A stretch of 64,000 bases of DNA from Anastatus disparis (lineage: Eukaryota > Arthropoda > Insecta > Hymenoptera > Eupelmidae): positions 12,273,501 to 12,337,500 of the forward strand of contig JAFFSR010000136.1 of the NCBI GenBank assembly GCA_017163975.1. The letters are read 5' to 3'. Shown one piece after another: positions 14,101 to 29,100 of this stretch. The notes under the pieces were generated by a model. It was not told the origin of the DNA. It worked only from the letters and a program-made list of their open reading frames with translations, and did not search any database. Each line of letters begins with the position of its first letter. Positions within the stretch are counted from its first letter, which is position 1. The position numbers and the translations under genes are program-made.

Positions 14101-17100
14101 AAAAATAAAAGCAATATTTCAAAAAATGATTATATTAAGTATTAAACAGAATAATGCTTAAAATAAAAATAAAAATTTAAATATTAACAAAGAGAGTATG
14201 TTACCTTCGAGTCTCAAATGTTCTATTAGATTTTAGATATTTTTTTGTAAAATTATGAAAGGAATCGTGTCTATTCGGTCTAATACTCTTTGTTTTTTAA
14301 TTATGAGCAGTTGTGTTTGAATTTAAAGGATTTTTAGAAATATTTGTTGATAATTTAAGACTTAATAGTTTTTGAACTAATAATGCTAGAAGATTTTACC
14401 AAAAGTATATACAAGTTGGGTTGAAAATTAAAAAAAAAAATTTATTTAAAAAGCTCAATTTGTTTAAAACTTACGAATCAATGAAAATTAAGTCAAAATA
14501 TAGAGTAAAATAAAATAATAAATAAGCATTCTTTTTCTAAGCACATTATAAGTTAAATATTTGCATTATTTTATAATTTATAGAATTTATTCAGCTTTTC
14601 AGGCAAATATTTTTTTCAACAAAAATTTTGATCTTATTTTTTATTTATAAAAGTATATACTTTTGGTAAATTGTCAAATAATTAATTAAAATATTATTTT
14701 AACTTTTTGCAGTTTATAAAAAAACAACTAAAATTAATCTGTTTATTCAAATATTATTTTTTTTTTTAAAGAAATAACAATAAAAATTAAAAGAATGAAA
14801 AAAGTAAAAAAAATGACTTAAAAACAAGCTTTTTAATGAAGTTTATAATAATCGACTACGTCACTTACATGTGGATTCCAGTCGAAAGAGATTAAAATTT
14901 CTGAGCAAGTAGTCGTGTAAGGTAAGAAACTGTAGATGAAGTTTTGGCAATGCAAGACAGCCCTCGCCAGAAAAATATTCTGTCGGCACAATACTTTCGT
15001 TCCAGATGATCTCCTCGGTTGGATAAAGCGGCATTTCATTCAGTTCTTCTAGCTGTGACGCGCGTCGCTCGTGTCTTGATATCTGTTAAAATAAATTATT
15101 TTTTGCAATTAAATATTTTTTTATGATGATTACTATTTTAATAAGACTAAATTTGTATTAAATAATAGTAACAAGTATAAAGTTTTGTTCATTTTGATTG
15201 ATGTTTTATAAATGGTTTGTTTACCAATTTTTTAAATAATTATAAATTTTTAAATTATCAATAATTATTTAAGTAAATTTTTAGATTTACAAAAACTAGA
15301 TATCATAAGACTATCATAAGAGGAATAATTAAATAAAATTTATTGGTGCATAAATAGAAAACTAGTTTGTATATGTTCTATGATTATTATAGGATCTTTC
15401 TCGAATCCTTATACCAGAGTTTTATATTTTTATATACGAAACCACAACATAAATTCAGAAATTTTCAAATCTGATATCAAAAGAAGAAACATAAAAAATT
15501 TATTAAAATTTTTAATTAGTTACTATTTTGTTGCAGGATAAAGATTTTTTAGATTGGAAATTTGTATTTAATATGAATATAATAGAGAATTGCGCGCATG
15601 ATTGTACAAAATGTTTGTTAAACGTTTGATTCATTTAATAATTACCATTTACGTAGTTATGTAAAGATAATTGTAAGGAAACATAACATGCTAATTCTTG
15701 ATTAATTGTTGCAATACGAAATTGATAATTTGAAACATCATTTTTTATTCGTTTCTAAATAACAAATGTTCGATCTGACATTAATTTTAAACATTATATA
15801 AACATAAATAAAAAATGTGTTAATGCTCATATTTGAATTTTTTTATTAATTTAAACTTCCACATTTTGGCATGAGTCTATCTTTAGGGTGATCTTAAAAA
15901 GCCATGATCAATTATTTAATAAATAAACAAATTAAATAATTTATTCATTTATGATAAATAATTTCGAGGTTCTTTGTCCTCTTGAAATTATTTTGCATAT
16001 ATGAATAGATTATTTAATTTGTTTATTTACTTTTTAAGATCACACTGAAGTGACAAAACTTTCATACAGTGATTTATATAGCTCTAATTCCAGGATGTGG
16101 AGTTTTGATTGAAAATAATAATTAAATTTTATCTAATTCACAATGTTTATATTAAACTTACAAGTAATTCCCGTAAAAAGTCCAAATCAAGCCTATACCA
16201 GTTCTCATCTTTTTCACGTTCTTTGGGAGGAACTAAATTTAAATAACTTGCTATGGAACGAAGATTCTCTTGGCTGAAAACAAAAAAACAATTTTGGCTG
16301 TATTAATATCATAAAAATTTTGATATTTGTTTAGAAAAAAATCAGCTTTGAGATAATTTATAACTGAGATTTTTATAATTGAGATTTCAATATTTTCCAA
16401 GTATACATTTACAAATATTTATATACAGAAATAAAATTACTGCTAGTTTGAATATTTATAAAAAATAAAAATAATATCTATCAATTAATTAAAAATATCT
16501 TTGTTGATAAAAACGAAAAATCTTACCTAAGATAACCAAAGTGTTTGTACAAAGCATCTCTGGTATCAACACTAGCGACATTAGATAGGGCGAATGACTT
16601 TAAATCAGGAAATTTAGCAAATGCAGCCTTTTGTAATGATATAATTTTCGAATAATGAATCTGCGTCATGTCGAAGTCCGTTAATGGATCACCTGTCTCT
16701 TCACTTATCTCAAATCTAGCGTAGAATTTCAACATCTCAAGAAGCTAGTAAAACAGTATAAAATGGTTACGATTAGTAATTTTATTATCAATGATTAGGG
16801 AACGTAAATATATATATCATATTCTATTTTAGTATAATGACGTTTACGCGGTGTTAACGTTTTTTTTTACGAATAGTTAATTATTCTATGACCGATTCAT
16901 TGATTTTATGTATTTTAAAATATATATATAAGAAATTTGATTATTGAAAGTCGGCGAGACAAATGTTCATTATTTATATATGTTTATTTGACGTCATCAA
17001 AGACCCAATTGCAGATGTTTTTCTGATTATTGTAAATACTTCATATATACTTTAATTGACTAAAAATACAAAGTGCATCGATTATTAATATTTAAGATTT

Positions 17101-20100
17101 ATATTTTAACGTTGGAATTCCACTTTTTGTTATGAATGAAACGTAAAATTACAAAATCTAAAAAAAAATATTTATTTATATAAAGTATTTCAAATTTCCT
17201 TATATAAGTTAATAAATGTCCTATCAAAGCAACCAATAGATATGAAAATATAAATGAAAATAATCTATTTACACGTGTTTCGTTATTCGAATTTCAAATA
17301 ACACGAAGATAAAAAAATAACGGTGTATCACCAGTTTAAGCTTAGAGTAAATTTAATTTATGGAAAATACGCATGACGTAGAGGAAAATAAATTAGTTTT
17401 TCATTTGGGGCATTAAAACGTTAAAAAAATATTATCAACTGAATTACCCAAATTGCAAAATTATGAATTTCATTTAAGAATTATATATTCTACTGTATAC
17501 ATTTATCAAAATTAAAAATTAAATATCGTTGATTCAATATAATAAATTTCTTTTTCAATCATTTAATTATCTACTAAAAAGAAAAAAAAACATTAAATAA
17601 TTTATGAAAATGTTTAACTTTAAAATAAATTTTTAATAATAACGAAAGCTTGTGCACACGAACGATAATTTTTCTGTAACATAATCATATGCAAGGCCGT
17701 GCAGTTATAAATATTTCAAAGATAAAGCTCACAAACTTGTTACATACAAATGAATGCATGTAATAGCTTGAAAATGTCATTTAAAATATTTCGTTAAAAT
17801 ACGCACTAACATACAAGTACCCACATTAAATGTTTTAAAAACTTATATACTAAAAATATAAAACGATAATTGATTATTTTGATTGCGGTATCACGATCAA
17901 AAAAATCCAATTGATATTATCTACATATTATAAACAAAAAACATTTAAAAGTACTCTTTCTTAGAATAATGGTTTCTATAATCGCGTGGAATAATCTATA
18001 GTTTGATTTACTTTGAAAAACAAATTTTTGTTATACAATCTATTTTAAAAAAATTAATTTTTGTAAAACACGTTAATCGTAAATACTTAAGATTTATATC
18101 ACGTAGTTAAATAATAAGTAAAAGTCGGTGAAATGTTATGCGCAATTATGAATCATTATATGATGTGTTTACATCATGAATGAGCACAGTAGCATCGATA
18201 ATTTATTGTTTTGCATTAAAACGTTAATTTTTATGTCAAGATGATTGAAGATAGGGGTTGAATTTTATGAGTAATGAAACAAAATATACAATACAAAATG
18301 AACTAAATACATAGCTCCTAATTTAAAAATAACTTATCAATGGCTTATTAATAAATTTTTCATTTGAGAATGTGTTTTTTTGTAAAATTTGTGTGGAGTT
18401 AAGGTATCGTATGGCAGATAACTTTCTCTCAGCTGCTGTCCAGATGTTTTGAGATATAAACCCACATAGCTGACGGCATTATCATAGCGTATTATTTCAG
18501 CATGAATTTTTAATCATGAAAATTCAATGACATTAAATTTGAAAAAATAAATAAATAAATAATAACAATTAAAAAAGAATCTAAAAAGTTAAAAGACTTT
18601 AAAAAATAACACTCTCGTGAGATTCAACGAGCGAAGCATCGGAATTTCCAGTCAATAATCAGGAACAAAATAAAAACAACAAAACGTCAAGATTTTACAC
18701 ATATTTTTAAGACGTACAAAAAAAGATTCCTACCACCTCAAACTAAATAAAACATCATCGATAAGTTCAACCTCCCAAAGAGTTCAGAAGAGAACAGGAC
18801 ATCAGAAAAAAAGTATTAAAAAAAAAGAAGGAGATTTTAGTTTTCGTCGTTATATATATATATATATATATCTATACCATATTTAGTAGTGGGGAGAAGA
18901 AGTATGATTCTGTGATGTAGGTAGTAGCAGCGCGCGCTACGTTATCTCAACTCAAATGTCTTCGGCTCGGTCAGCGAGTACACATGCTTTCTAATAAACG
19001 CGCGTGTTTCTTTTATTCCAATTATTATACTCCACTTGTTTACGTTATTATTTTTGCAAGAAAGTTCAGATTAAGATTCGCATAAATTATTTTTAATAGA
19101 AAAAATTTAATTCCAATGTTCATTGTTTTATTTGTTTTAAAATAGTGCAGTACATCGTTAATTTCCACGATTTAAAGTAGAGGTACTTTAAAAATTTGGT
19201 GTGCATCATGATTATTAAATATTTTCTTCATTAAAGTTGTCAATTATTGATTGATAAAAAAAATTGAGCGAAATATTTCACTCGAAGGTTTAAAAATTAA
19301 TAAAAAAGAGGTGAGGCACGTAAAATTTTAAATTTATTTTGCTTTTAAAACTTAATCTTATGCGTGTGACATATGATATTATTTTTGTATCCTTTTGCAT
19401 TTTTTAAATCCAGTATCTGCTGCTTCATTAACATTAAAAATTCATTGTGTTCCTTAAAAAAAAATTCATGAAAATCTTTTAAATAATCATTTTATTGATC
19501 AGGAAGTCATAATCGTTCGGTAATAAAATTAAAATGTAAATTTTGCAAATGGGCGTGCAAAAAAGAAATTGAATTAGTATTATTCAAATTTTTAAACGAA
19601 GGATGATTTGAAAAATTAATATTAGTTGCTCGTTCGTTCATTACTATTTGAAAATTAAAAAAAAAAAAATCACGTCAATAGATCTGCATGAAAAATTACA
19701 CGTAAAGAAACAGGAATAATGAAAAATAATTAACTTTGCAGTTACGAAAAAAAAGAAGAAACACGCTTGTACAAAGAAGGAAAAAAATTTTGAAACAAGT
19801 CATTCAACTATAATTTAACGTGAATTCGTTTCTGTGAAGGATATTAAAAAAAAGTAAGGTGATAGATACTCATTTAGTGATTTGTTATCAACTTAAAGGA
19901 AAAATAGTCCAACGGAAATAATTGTCGATAGTGACCACCAAGTCATATAGATTAACTAACGGCAACGATTACGTTTATTCATAGTTCAGAAATGATACAA
20001 AGTTAAAACAACATGTTTGCATCAATAAGAAAAACAAAATTACAAATGGCATCTCTGACAGGTATGTACTTTCATAATATAAATTTTGCATGATAAAAAT

Positions 20101-23100
20101 GCATTTACATTTCGATTTCATTATTGTCATTGGTTGTCATGTATTATTTAATGTTCATATTTACAAAGTTTAAACAATTTATAAACTTTTGGAAATTAAA
20201 TGTTTAATGTTGAGACAGAAATGATAAAAAGCCGGTTAAGAACTTATCGATATTGCAATCTCTGAAATATCTTCTGATTTTCATATCCTACTATTTAAAA
20301 TTCGACCTTTAAAAATATTTATTATATCACGTATAAAAATTCCTATTTTTTATGTTATGTTGTTTTAAAAAATTTATCATATTTTATTCCGTATCATTTA
20401 ATCAATGCGATAATTTTACTTTAAGAAACTTTCTTACATTTTATTAATCTATTGACTTTAATGATTACGTTTTGAAATAAATTTAACAATTTTATTTTTA
20501 TATTGCTGATTTTATTAAACAAAAAATTGTGAAATCAAAGATATAAATATTTTTTTATCATTAAACGAACGTCATTAAAAGAATAGGTGGATTAATATTT
20601 ACAGATTAAAATTTGATTGTTAAAATTGTCGTAATAATAAAATTATAATTCGTAATGATACTTAAAAAAAAAAAAAAAATAACGAAGTCATTAAAATTAC
20701 CAATGACTGATCGTATTAATCATAGTAATCTAGTTGTTCTTTGATCGCTTTAATCTGTTTTCTTTAAAAAATAATTATAAACAGAGATTCGTTTCTGTTC
20801 GTGAATAATTCGGTAAAAATTTATTACTTTTTCATAGAATTATTTTGTTCTTTTAATACTTTAAATCTACTTGAAAGCATTAAAAAGGTGATCAAACATT
20901 AAAAAGTTGTCATTTCACAAGTTATTAATTTATATTGATACAAAGTGCATTAACATGCAATAAATTTATTAAATTTCTACAAATAATTAATAACATAGAA
21001 AATAATCTTGTAACGTTAATATATTTCCATTAATTTATTTCTAGCATGCAATCAAAATAAATTACAGTTCATAACAGTACAAAGCAATATTCAATGATAC
21101 ATTAAATATGTAATTGATCTAATAAAAAAAATACGTAAAACAGATGCAACATTCATTTGACGGATCATAAACATCTTGCAAACTACATATCCTTTTTTTT
21201 AATAACCAAGTGCACAAGCATAATATATCTTATATATATTTTTATCTTATAAAATCCGCGATAGATAAGAAATTACAAAACGTGCAGTATAACACGCGCA
21301 TAGTGAATTTCATTATAAAAATGTGATTTACCAAACGTAAAGGCGTGTAAAAGCATTTTATGAAACTAATTTAATGACACATCGAGGAAAAACGATTTTT
21401 TTTTCTTCTAATTTTCCCAATGCATTTAATACGTTTTCTGTAACAAGTAAAACCACATTACCAAATCGTTTCTAAGAAATCAACAGAAATTAATGAAATA
21501 GTTTAAGGTGAGGTTTAGTTGCAGTTATACGGGAAATGATGAAAATTTATTGCATTTTATTTAATTTTAGCATTTAATGCAATTTTTTTCTGAACAACAA
21601 TAATAACTTATTAATGCAACTTCAAATATTACATTTTTGACTCACGTTGCAGTATTTAATTAATTTACATTTCGAATCAAAGTTTCCGAAATTATATTTT
21701 ACATTTGAACTTGTTTATTTAAAAAATAAAGTATTGATAGAAAAGCATGGACTTTTTTTAATACGAAATTCCTATATTCTGCCTATTCAAGATTTACGAT
21801 TCGTTTTAAAACTTTCGGACATAAAAAAAAGGTTTATAACAAACTCTAGTAGATTTACAATAAATTCTCGTTTTTTATCACCTTCTATAAGACCTTTGTC
21901 ATTAAACCATCCTATTCGTTCACTATTTCTTTTATGGTTTACGCGTGAAATTGCAAGTCTATAAAAATAAGTATTGATTCAGAAAATTTCATTGTGTAAA
22001 TGGTGTACACGGAAGAGTCACCTTATTTTCTTTCTTTCTTTTTTTTCATAGGTTTTTAGAAACAGGTCGTGCTTACGCAGTTAAATGTGCTGTTCTTGTT
22101 AAACATGAAACATATGCGTACGCATTTGACGATAATATCATCGTATAGATAAATTCATATCTCACAAAGTGCTCTGGTACGAGTTCTTTATTTTCTTTTT
22201 TTTTACGTTTTTATCTTCTTTCTAATTGCTGATTATTGTTGTTTAATTGTTTTTATATAGATTTTGCTTGTTAAGAAATCATTCGATAATAAAACTAACG
22301 TCAATAGAAAATTAATGTACAAACGAGATATTGGTATTTTCTTTTTCTTTTTGTAATTGTTGTTTTATTGACTCTATTAGTTTAATGTTTTTTTTTGCAA
22401 TAAGACTAAAGTTTATCAAATTTAATTTTAAACTTGAAGCTTTTATCTTTGTCTAAATAATAATGTACTTGATACACTTTCTGGCAAATTCTAAGATAAA
22501 ACAAGTCAATACTATAAATTCTATTGTTCAGGCTATATCTATATAAATATTATATTTCGCTAAATTATACTCATAATATAAAATTAATATGCGAACCAGA
22601 AGTGGACTGAATATCATATCTCTAAACGTGTTATATTGTGGGATTTTGAATTCATAGCCAATTATACTTTTATGTTTGCAAAAATTTCAGTAACACGTGT
22701 GGATAATGCGATCATATCCCATATGAAGATCCATATAAAAAAGAGCAAATTTCAAGTTTTATAAAAGAACGAGTTTTTCAAAATTAATTTTTCTTAGAAG
22801 TAGTTTTAGAAGTATTTTTTTAAATGAAAGTTTCTTTTTTGACACAGGTTTTATGATCTAAAAGTATTTTCAGTGTCTTAATGTTTTAGCTTTCTCTTAA
22901 AATAGAAAAAGTACACAAATATTATGTATGAAGTAAAAAATTTAAAAACAATACTAAACTAAAATTATGAAAAAAAATTATTCAATAAACTAAAATAAAT
23001 TAATTTACAAAATCATACGTAAGATCATATGGTAAACAGTAGTTATAAAATACAATTTGAAATATTCTAAACACCGTTAACCACAAATATCAACTAAAAA

Positions 23101-26100
23101 GTTTTATAATAATTGAAAAATATTATTAATTTATAATTTAATTTGAAAGCTTTACAATGTTGATAATTTCAATTTTCTATAGGAATGATCTTCAAAGGCC
23201 TATTCTTAATATGGTTATTGTCCGCCTCGGGAAATGGAGATGTACACAAATGCTGTAATCAAGATATTCCTTGGATTCCTCATACAACGAATTGTTCCGA
23301 TGGCAATAGAATACAACTTGAGTGTAATGGAGGATTTTACATGTTGGAACCGCATGAAAAATTTCGTACTTATGAGGATGAAAACAGTAGCTGGCTGTCT
23401 TACGAAAATGAATATGGTCACTATGATTTCAACATTTCCCATGATAGGTAATTGATAATTAACTTAATTAAAAAATTTAGTGGTTGATATAAACTATAAA
23501 TTAGTAAAGTATTCATCAAAAGATTTATCAAAGAAAACATTTTGAAAATACGTAAATTTCATTTAATTTTACAGCTATTGCATAACCAAAATGTCAAGCA
23601 ATATCAATGATGAGGACATAGCATTGATATGTTTCCCAGATGAAGAAGAGCAATTAGCATCTACAAGACCAGTTTGGCGAGATTTTCTTTTTGGTTTATG
23701 CAGTGTAATTTCAAGCGTTTTTCTTGCATTGACTTTATTTGTTTATTTAATTCTACCTGAAATGCGCGAGATTCAGGATAAAGCTGTGATGTGTGTGACA
23801 GGCTCGTTTATGGTTGGATTTTATCTCATGGGTCATCAACAGCTTAGATTTTCATCTATTGAAGATGACGTTACTTGTCTTGTTATAGGTAATAATTGAA
23901 CACAAATTTAAAAAATTTTGATTTTGTTTGAAAATAATTTAATGTAATTTATAATTTAATTGCAGCATTTTTAATGTACTACGCTTATTTATGTGCATTT
24001 TTCTGGATGAACGTAATGTCCCTAAATATCTTTAGAGCAGTTTGGTGAGTTTATTTTTACTTAGATTATCCTTATATTTTTAATTGGTTTAATCGAAAGA
24101 GAAAAATACAAAACCACAATTGGAAAAGTATTAAACGTTATTATATCTCACCAGCCATTATGTTCTTCGAAAAAAAGAAAAAAAGTCTTCTAAATGCAAG
24201 AAATTACATTACAAAGTATAAAATGCATATTATTGATTAAAAAAAATCTCAATTCATAATTTATTATTTCAAAATTATTATTATTATAAATAATACGAAT
24301 TCGTTTATCTCATTTACGTTTTACTCGAGACAAATGTGTAATTATGACACAAGAAAAAAACGAATTCTTTTCATCAAAAAATTTTAGCTAATAGTCATGA
24401 AAGAATTGATCATCATTAAAAAATATAATTGACTTTCCGATCGATTCCTATTTCGATTATCGAAATATTAAAATGTAATTATAATTTTTTTTTGGTTACA
24501 GGTTCCCAAATTTTCGACTACGAAATGACATATTGTTCATAATATATTGTATGATCGGTTGGGGTCTACCACTTTGTTTCCTTGCGGCATCACTGACTAC
24601 TCATCATGTCGAAGGCTATCATTTAAAACCCGGTTTTGGCGAAGGCAACTGCTGGTTCAGTGGTATGTACGAAGGATGTTTAACATTCTTTTATTTACTA
24701 TGAGTTCAAAAAGAAAAAAAATAGAATTGTATACATTTATGAAAATTAATTTATGCTATTCTGTTTCTTAGGTCAAGTTGCTGTTTGGGTATACTTTTAC
24801 GGTCCAATTATGATATTGCTTTCGATAAATTTGATTTATCTTGGATTGACAAGCTGGAAATTATGTTGCAAATGGAAAGATTTAGATGGCTGTAAAATAA
24901 AAGTATTGAGATTCAAGTGCTGCATGTACGTGAAGCTTGCTTTGATGATGGGATTCACTTGGATTTTCGAAGTTATATCCTTCGCGTTCAAAGAAACAAA
25001 TCACTTGTACTGGTAAGGAAATTCTTTAACGTATCAATCATAAAGATTTACGATTAAATTTCACCTATAGGCAAAATATATATATTGTTAAGGAAAAAAA
25101 ATCAGATAAGTTTTCAATAACGTAATGTTAAATACATTTGTCGTTCTATTTGGATCAAGGATTCACACATAAGAATGAAGATAAAATACTTTCGTCTTTG
25201 TTGACAAAGCAGTAATTTCCAGGGCTATTATAATATATCTGATTATCCGTGAAAAAAAGTTATCGCATACACGCAATATATATTTTTACTTATAAAAAGA
25301 AAGTCTCTTATTCTATTTTTAGCTTAAATAGGCATTTAAAAGGAGGCCTTATAGCTCTGCCCTTGTCTGATCTAAATTTTCGTTATTATTAATAAATTAA
25401 ATATTGTTATACAAAAGTAAGGGTATAGCCCAATAGATTTCAGGTCGAGCAAACAATCCTATTCTATGAAAAATTCAAGATTTTCATTAGTTTTCGAGTT
25501 AGGTCTGAAACGGAAAAACAGTTATCAAGTTAAATTGTTTTTCCGTTTCAGACCTCACTCGAAAATTAATGAAAATTTTATGTTTCTTCATAGAATAGGA
25601 TCGTTTGCTCGTCCGGAAATCTATCGGGCTATGCCCTTACTTTTGTATAACAATATTTAATTTATTAATAATAACTATACGGCCGCCTCTTAATGCATTC
25701 AGTATACTTCCATTATCAATATTTCTTTTTCCAAATTACAATTGAAAATGTTTTTTTAGGATTCTGCCTGACATTTTAAACGTAATGCAAGGGCTATTCA
25801 TATTCATCCTCTTCGTTGTATCGCGCAAGAGGGTCAGGAAGTTACTGGCTAAACGAAGACCATTCAACATACCGTTCCCTAAATCATGGGCGGCTTACGA
25901 GGATTTGGAAAATTGCGAACAAGTTGGACCGGAGGAATTCGAGCTGTCACACGATGATAAATCGTAAGCGATTAAATTTATAAGACTCGAGTAATTGAAA
26001 TAGCATGTTAAAGGACAAAAAATACTCTATCTATATATTACGTTACCCACTGTGTATTAATGTAAAAATAGTTGTATTGATGTATTTTAGAGTTGGATGT

Positions 26101-29100
26101 AATGTCATTGTAAAAATGTAATTAATTTTAGTTCCAGTATTTTTGTAAAAAGAGCAATATTAAATAAGTAAAGTTCTATAGGGACAAACAATTACCATTA
26201 AAAAAATAATAGTTAATATAAATTAATTTCATTTAATATGTAGGAAAAAAATGAGAAATAATATATGTATAGAATAATTATAAGTTAAAGTAAACAATCG
26301 AGTCTATTAGTTTGTAGGTATATTTTGTTAACTATAACTTTGAATGTAAAATTTTGTACAATTTATGCAGCCTTTTTTATTATATTTAAAAAAATCTTTT
26401 TATATTTTTATTACTAAAATAAAAACTTAAAATCATTAATTTTCATATTGGAACAATAATTTGATTGAGTACAGTAACACTTAAGTTCGCATAATATTAT
26501 TAATACGTAAGTTCCTTGAAATATTTTGAGATTCAATGAAAGAATTCAATTTATTTTAGTTTATGAATACGTCTCGGTATATTTGAAGCATATATACGAT
26601 AAATTAAAGAAAAATAATGTAAGGCTTAAGAATCTCACTAGATTTAGAGTGTATTTGAACAAAGAATGACTTTTTTAATTGCAAAATTAAAAGTATAACG
26701 ATTCGATGGCATATATTTTCTTTTGATTAAAACAACGCAGACACAAGGTCTTATTTATTACCCGATCGTACAACTATTTATCTCGTCGCATATCGAATTT
26801 CATATATTTTTTTTAAATCATCGCACACTTGCAAGCTCGAGTTGCATTTTTAATACGATAGTAATTAAAAAAAAAGCAAGTCGATTCATCAAGCTGATCA
26901 ACAATGGTATGCATTCGTTATGATGAGAATCATATAGGTTTTAAGTATTTTCTGTGCAAATGTATGTAGAGAAATGAATGCTCCTTATTGTATATGTACA
27001 TATTGAATGTGACAAATAAAAGTAAATGATATAAAAATCTATAGAATCTTTCTTCCAATTTCAAATAATTAGTCATTTTTTTAATATTAAAATTTCTGTT
27101 TTATAAAGTTAAAACGTATGTATTATATTTATCTATAGGATCTATTATGTGCGAGTGAAATAATCAATGTATTTGTACGTACAATTTTATGACAGAAATT
27201 ATAAATTATGTTGAATATGAATGCTTCTAGATAATTTCCATGAATAATCAATGACAAATTTTATTGCAGTACTTGAAAAACGATATCGGAGATTTTGTTA
27301 ACTATTTTTCAGATAGTAATATCAAGTTAACATTTAACCCTTTGAGGGGCAGTGGTACGTATTTGTCCCACCTATTTGGTTTTGGATTTTTCCGTATTTC
27401 TAAAACGTATATGCCTTTTTAAGACATCTATAAGACTTTTTGAACTCTTGAATACCTGATTTATTAGATTTTATAGAGAAATTGCAAATATTCATTAATT
27501 GAAGTATTTGTTATAAACAATTATTCTCAAAAAAACCCGTTTTTTACAGAAAAATGTGCCCCTCAAAGGGTTAATTACTAATCGTCTTTTAAAGACGTCA
27601 GTTCTTTGTCAGAAAAAAACTTTAAAAACTAATATGATAATCACTGATGTTTTTTTAATTCGTTTGCCATAAATTCGTTTACAATTTATTAATTATCAGC
27701 GTCATTCTATTCAAACATTGTTTAATAATTTGAAGTTGATTTTTTAAAATAACTTCCGATTCTTTTTAAAAAAGTTTCACTTTTTAAACTCAAAATTTAT
27801 TTATTAATTATGATAAAGTACCATAATGATCATTTTTGTGTTATTCATTCATATTTTAAAATTTTGATAAACTTTCAGAAGAACAAATATTAACAAGTAT
27901 AACCAGATTAAGTTTTAAGTTACAAATAAAGTCTGTTCGTGGATTTTAAAAATTAAATTTCTAATTTTCGTTGAACAAATATCGACGGTCGCAAGGAAGA
28001 AAGTATCATTTCATTTTTGCTCTAAGATAAGTGTTATTTAATTTTTGCTTTAAGATAAGTGTTATTTCATTTTCAGCTGAAGAGAGGTGGATCGTTTCTT
28101 AATTTATTTACTTTATTTAATTTATTTTAGTTTTGTATAATTAATTTCTTCAGGGTTAATAACAATGTTTTATAATTTACAATGAAACGACGTCTTTTCA
28201 GCATAAAACGAAATAATCCACCTTCCTTCAACTCAAAATGAAATGCTATCTCTTTTCAGTCCAAAATTGAAATGACACCCATTTCCCCTCAATCGTTGAG
28301 ATACAGTAACATTATATAAACTAAACAGAAAAATTTTAATTATTTAGTAAATATAAACAATTTTGAAATCAATACAATTAATTGTATTCAAGTCTTATGC
28401 AATAAAATCTTACGCGTAATTTATTAAAATAAGTTTAATTAAATTATAAATAATTTAATCAAACTTATTTTAATAAATTATATTCGCAAGCTGATCGCGA
28501 ATTAAAGAATAAAAGAAAATATTTTCATATTAAAATTAAATTACTTATGTTTTTTCATCCTTGACTAACTCATAAATTAATAAAAAATTTGCATTAAAAA
28601 ATCAGATAATTTAAAAAAATCAATTCTCAGAATAAACACTACGATCGAAATAAAAACTAATCAATGAATAAGCAAAAGCCTCTTAATAATTAAGGCTCAA
28701 TAAAGAGTAAACGAAATCAAGTATATACCGTGCCCACAAATCAAATGAGTACAATACAATTTTCTCGGACAATTAAGCTTCCAACAATATGCAGTGCGCT
28801 ATATGTGCAGCGGCCAGCCACTCATCGCACTGCACCATAATACATCAAGTTATTTTCTTCTTTAAACTCATTCTACCTCTTTTCTCTCATTCTTTATTTC
28901 TCTCTGTTCTCCCGATCTGTCTCAAACAGCGCGTGTAAAGAAGCCCACATAGTCATCCTCGTATAGTCGTCGTGCTCTCTCGAGCATCTTAGCAAAAGAA
29001 ACATATACACACAAGCCATCTCTTCCTCTCGTCGGCTTCGTCAAACGTTCCAGGCAACGCAAAAAAAAGAGAGTAAGCAAAAAAAAAAAGAGGAACGAAA

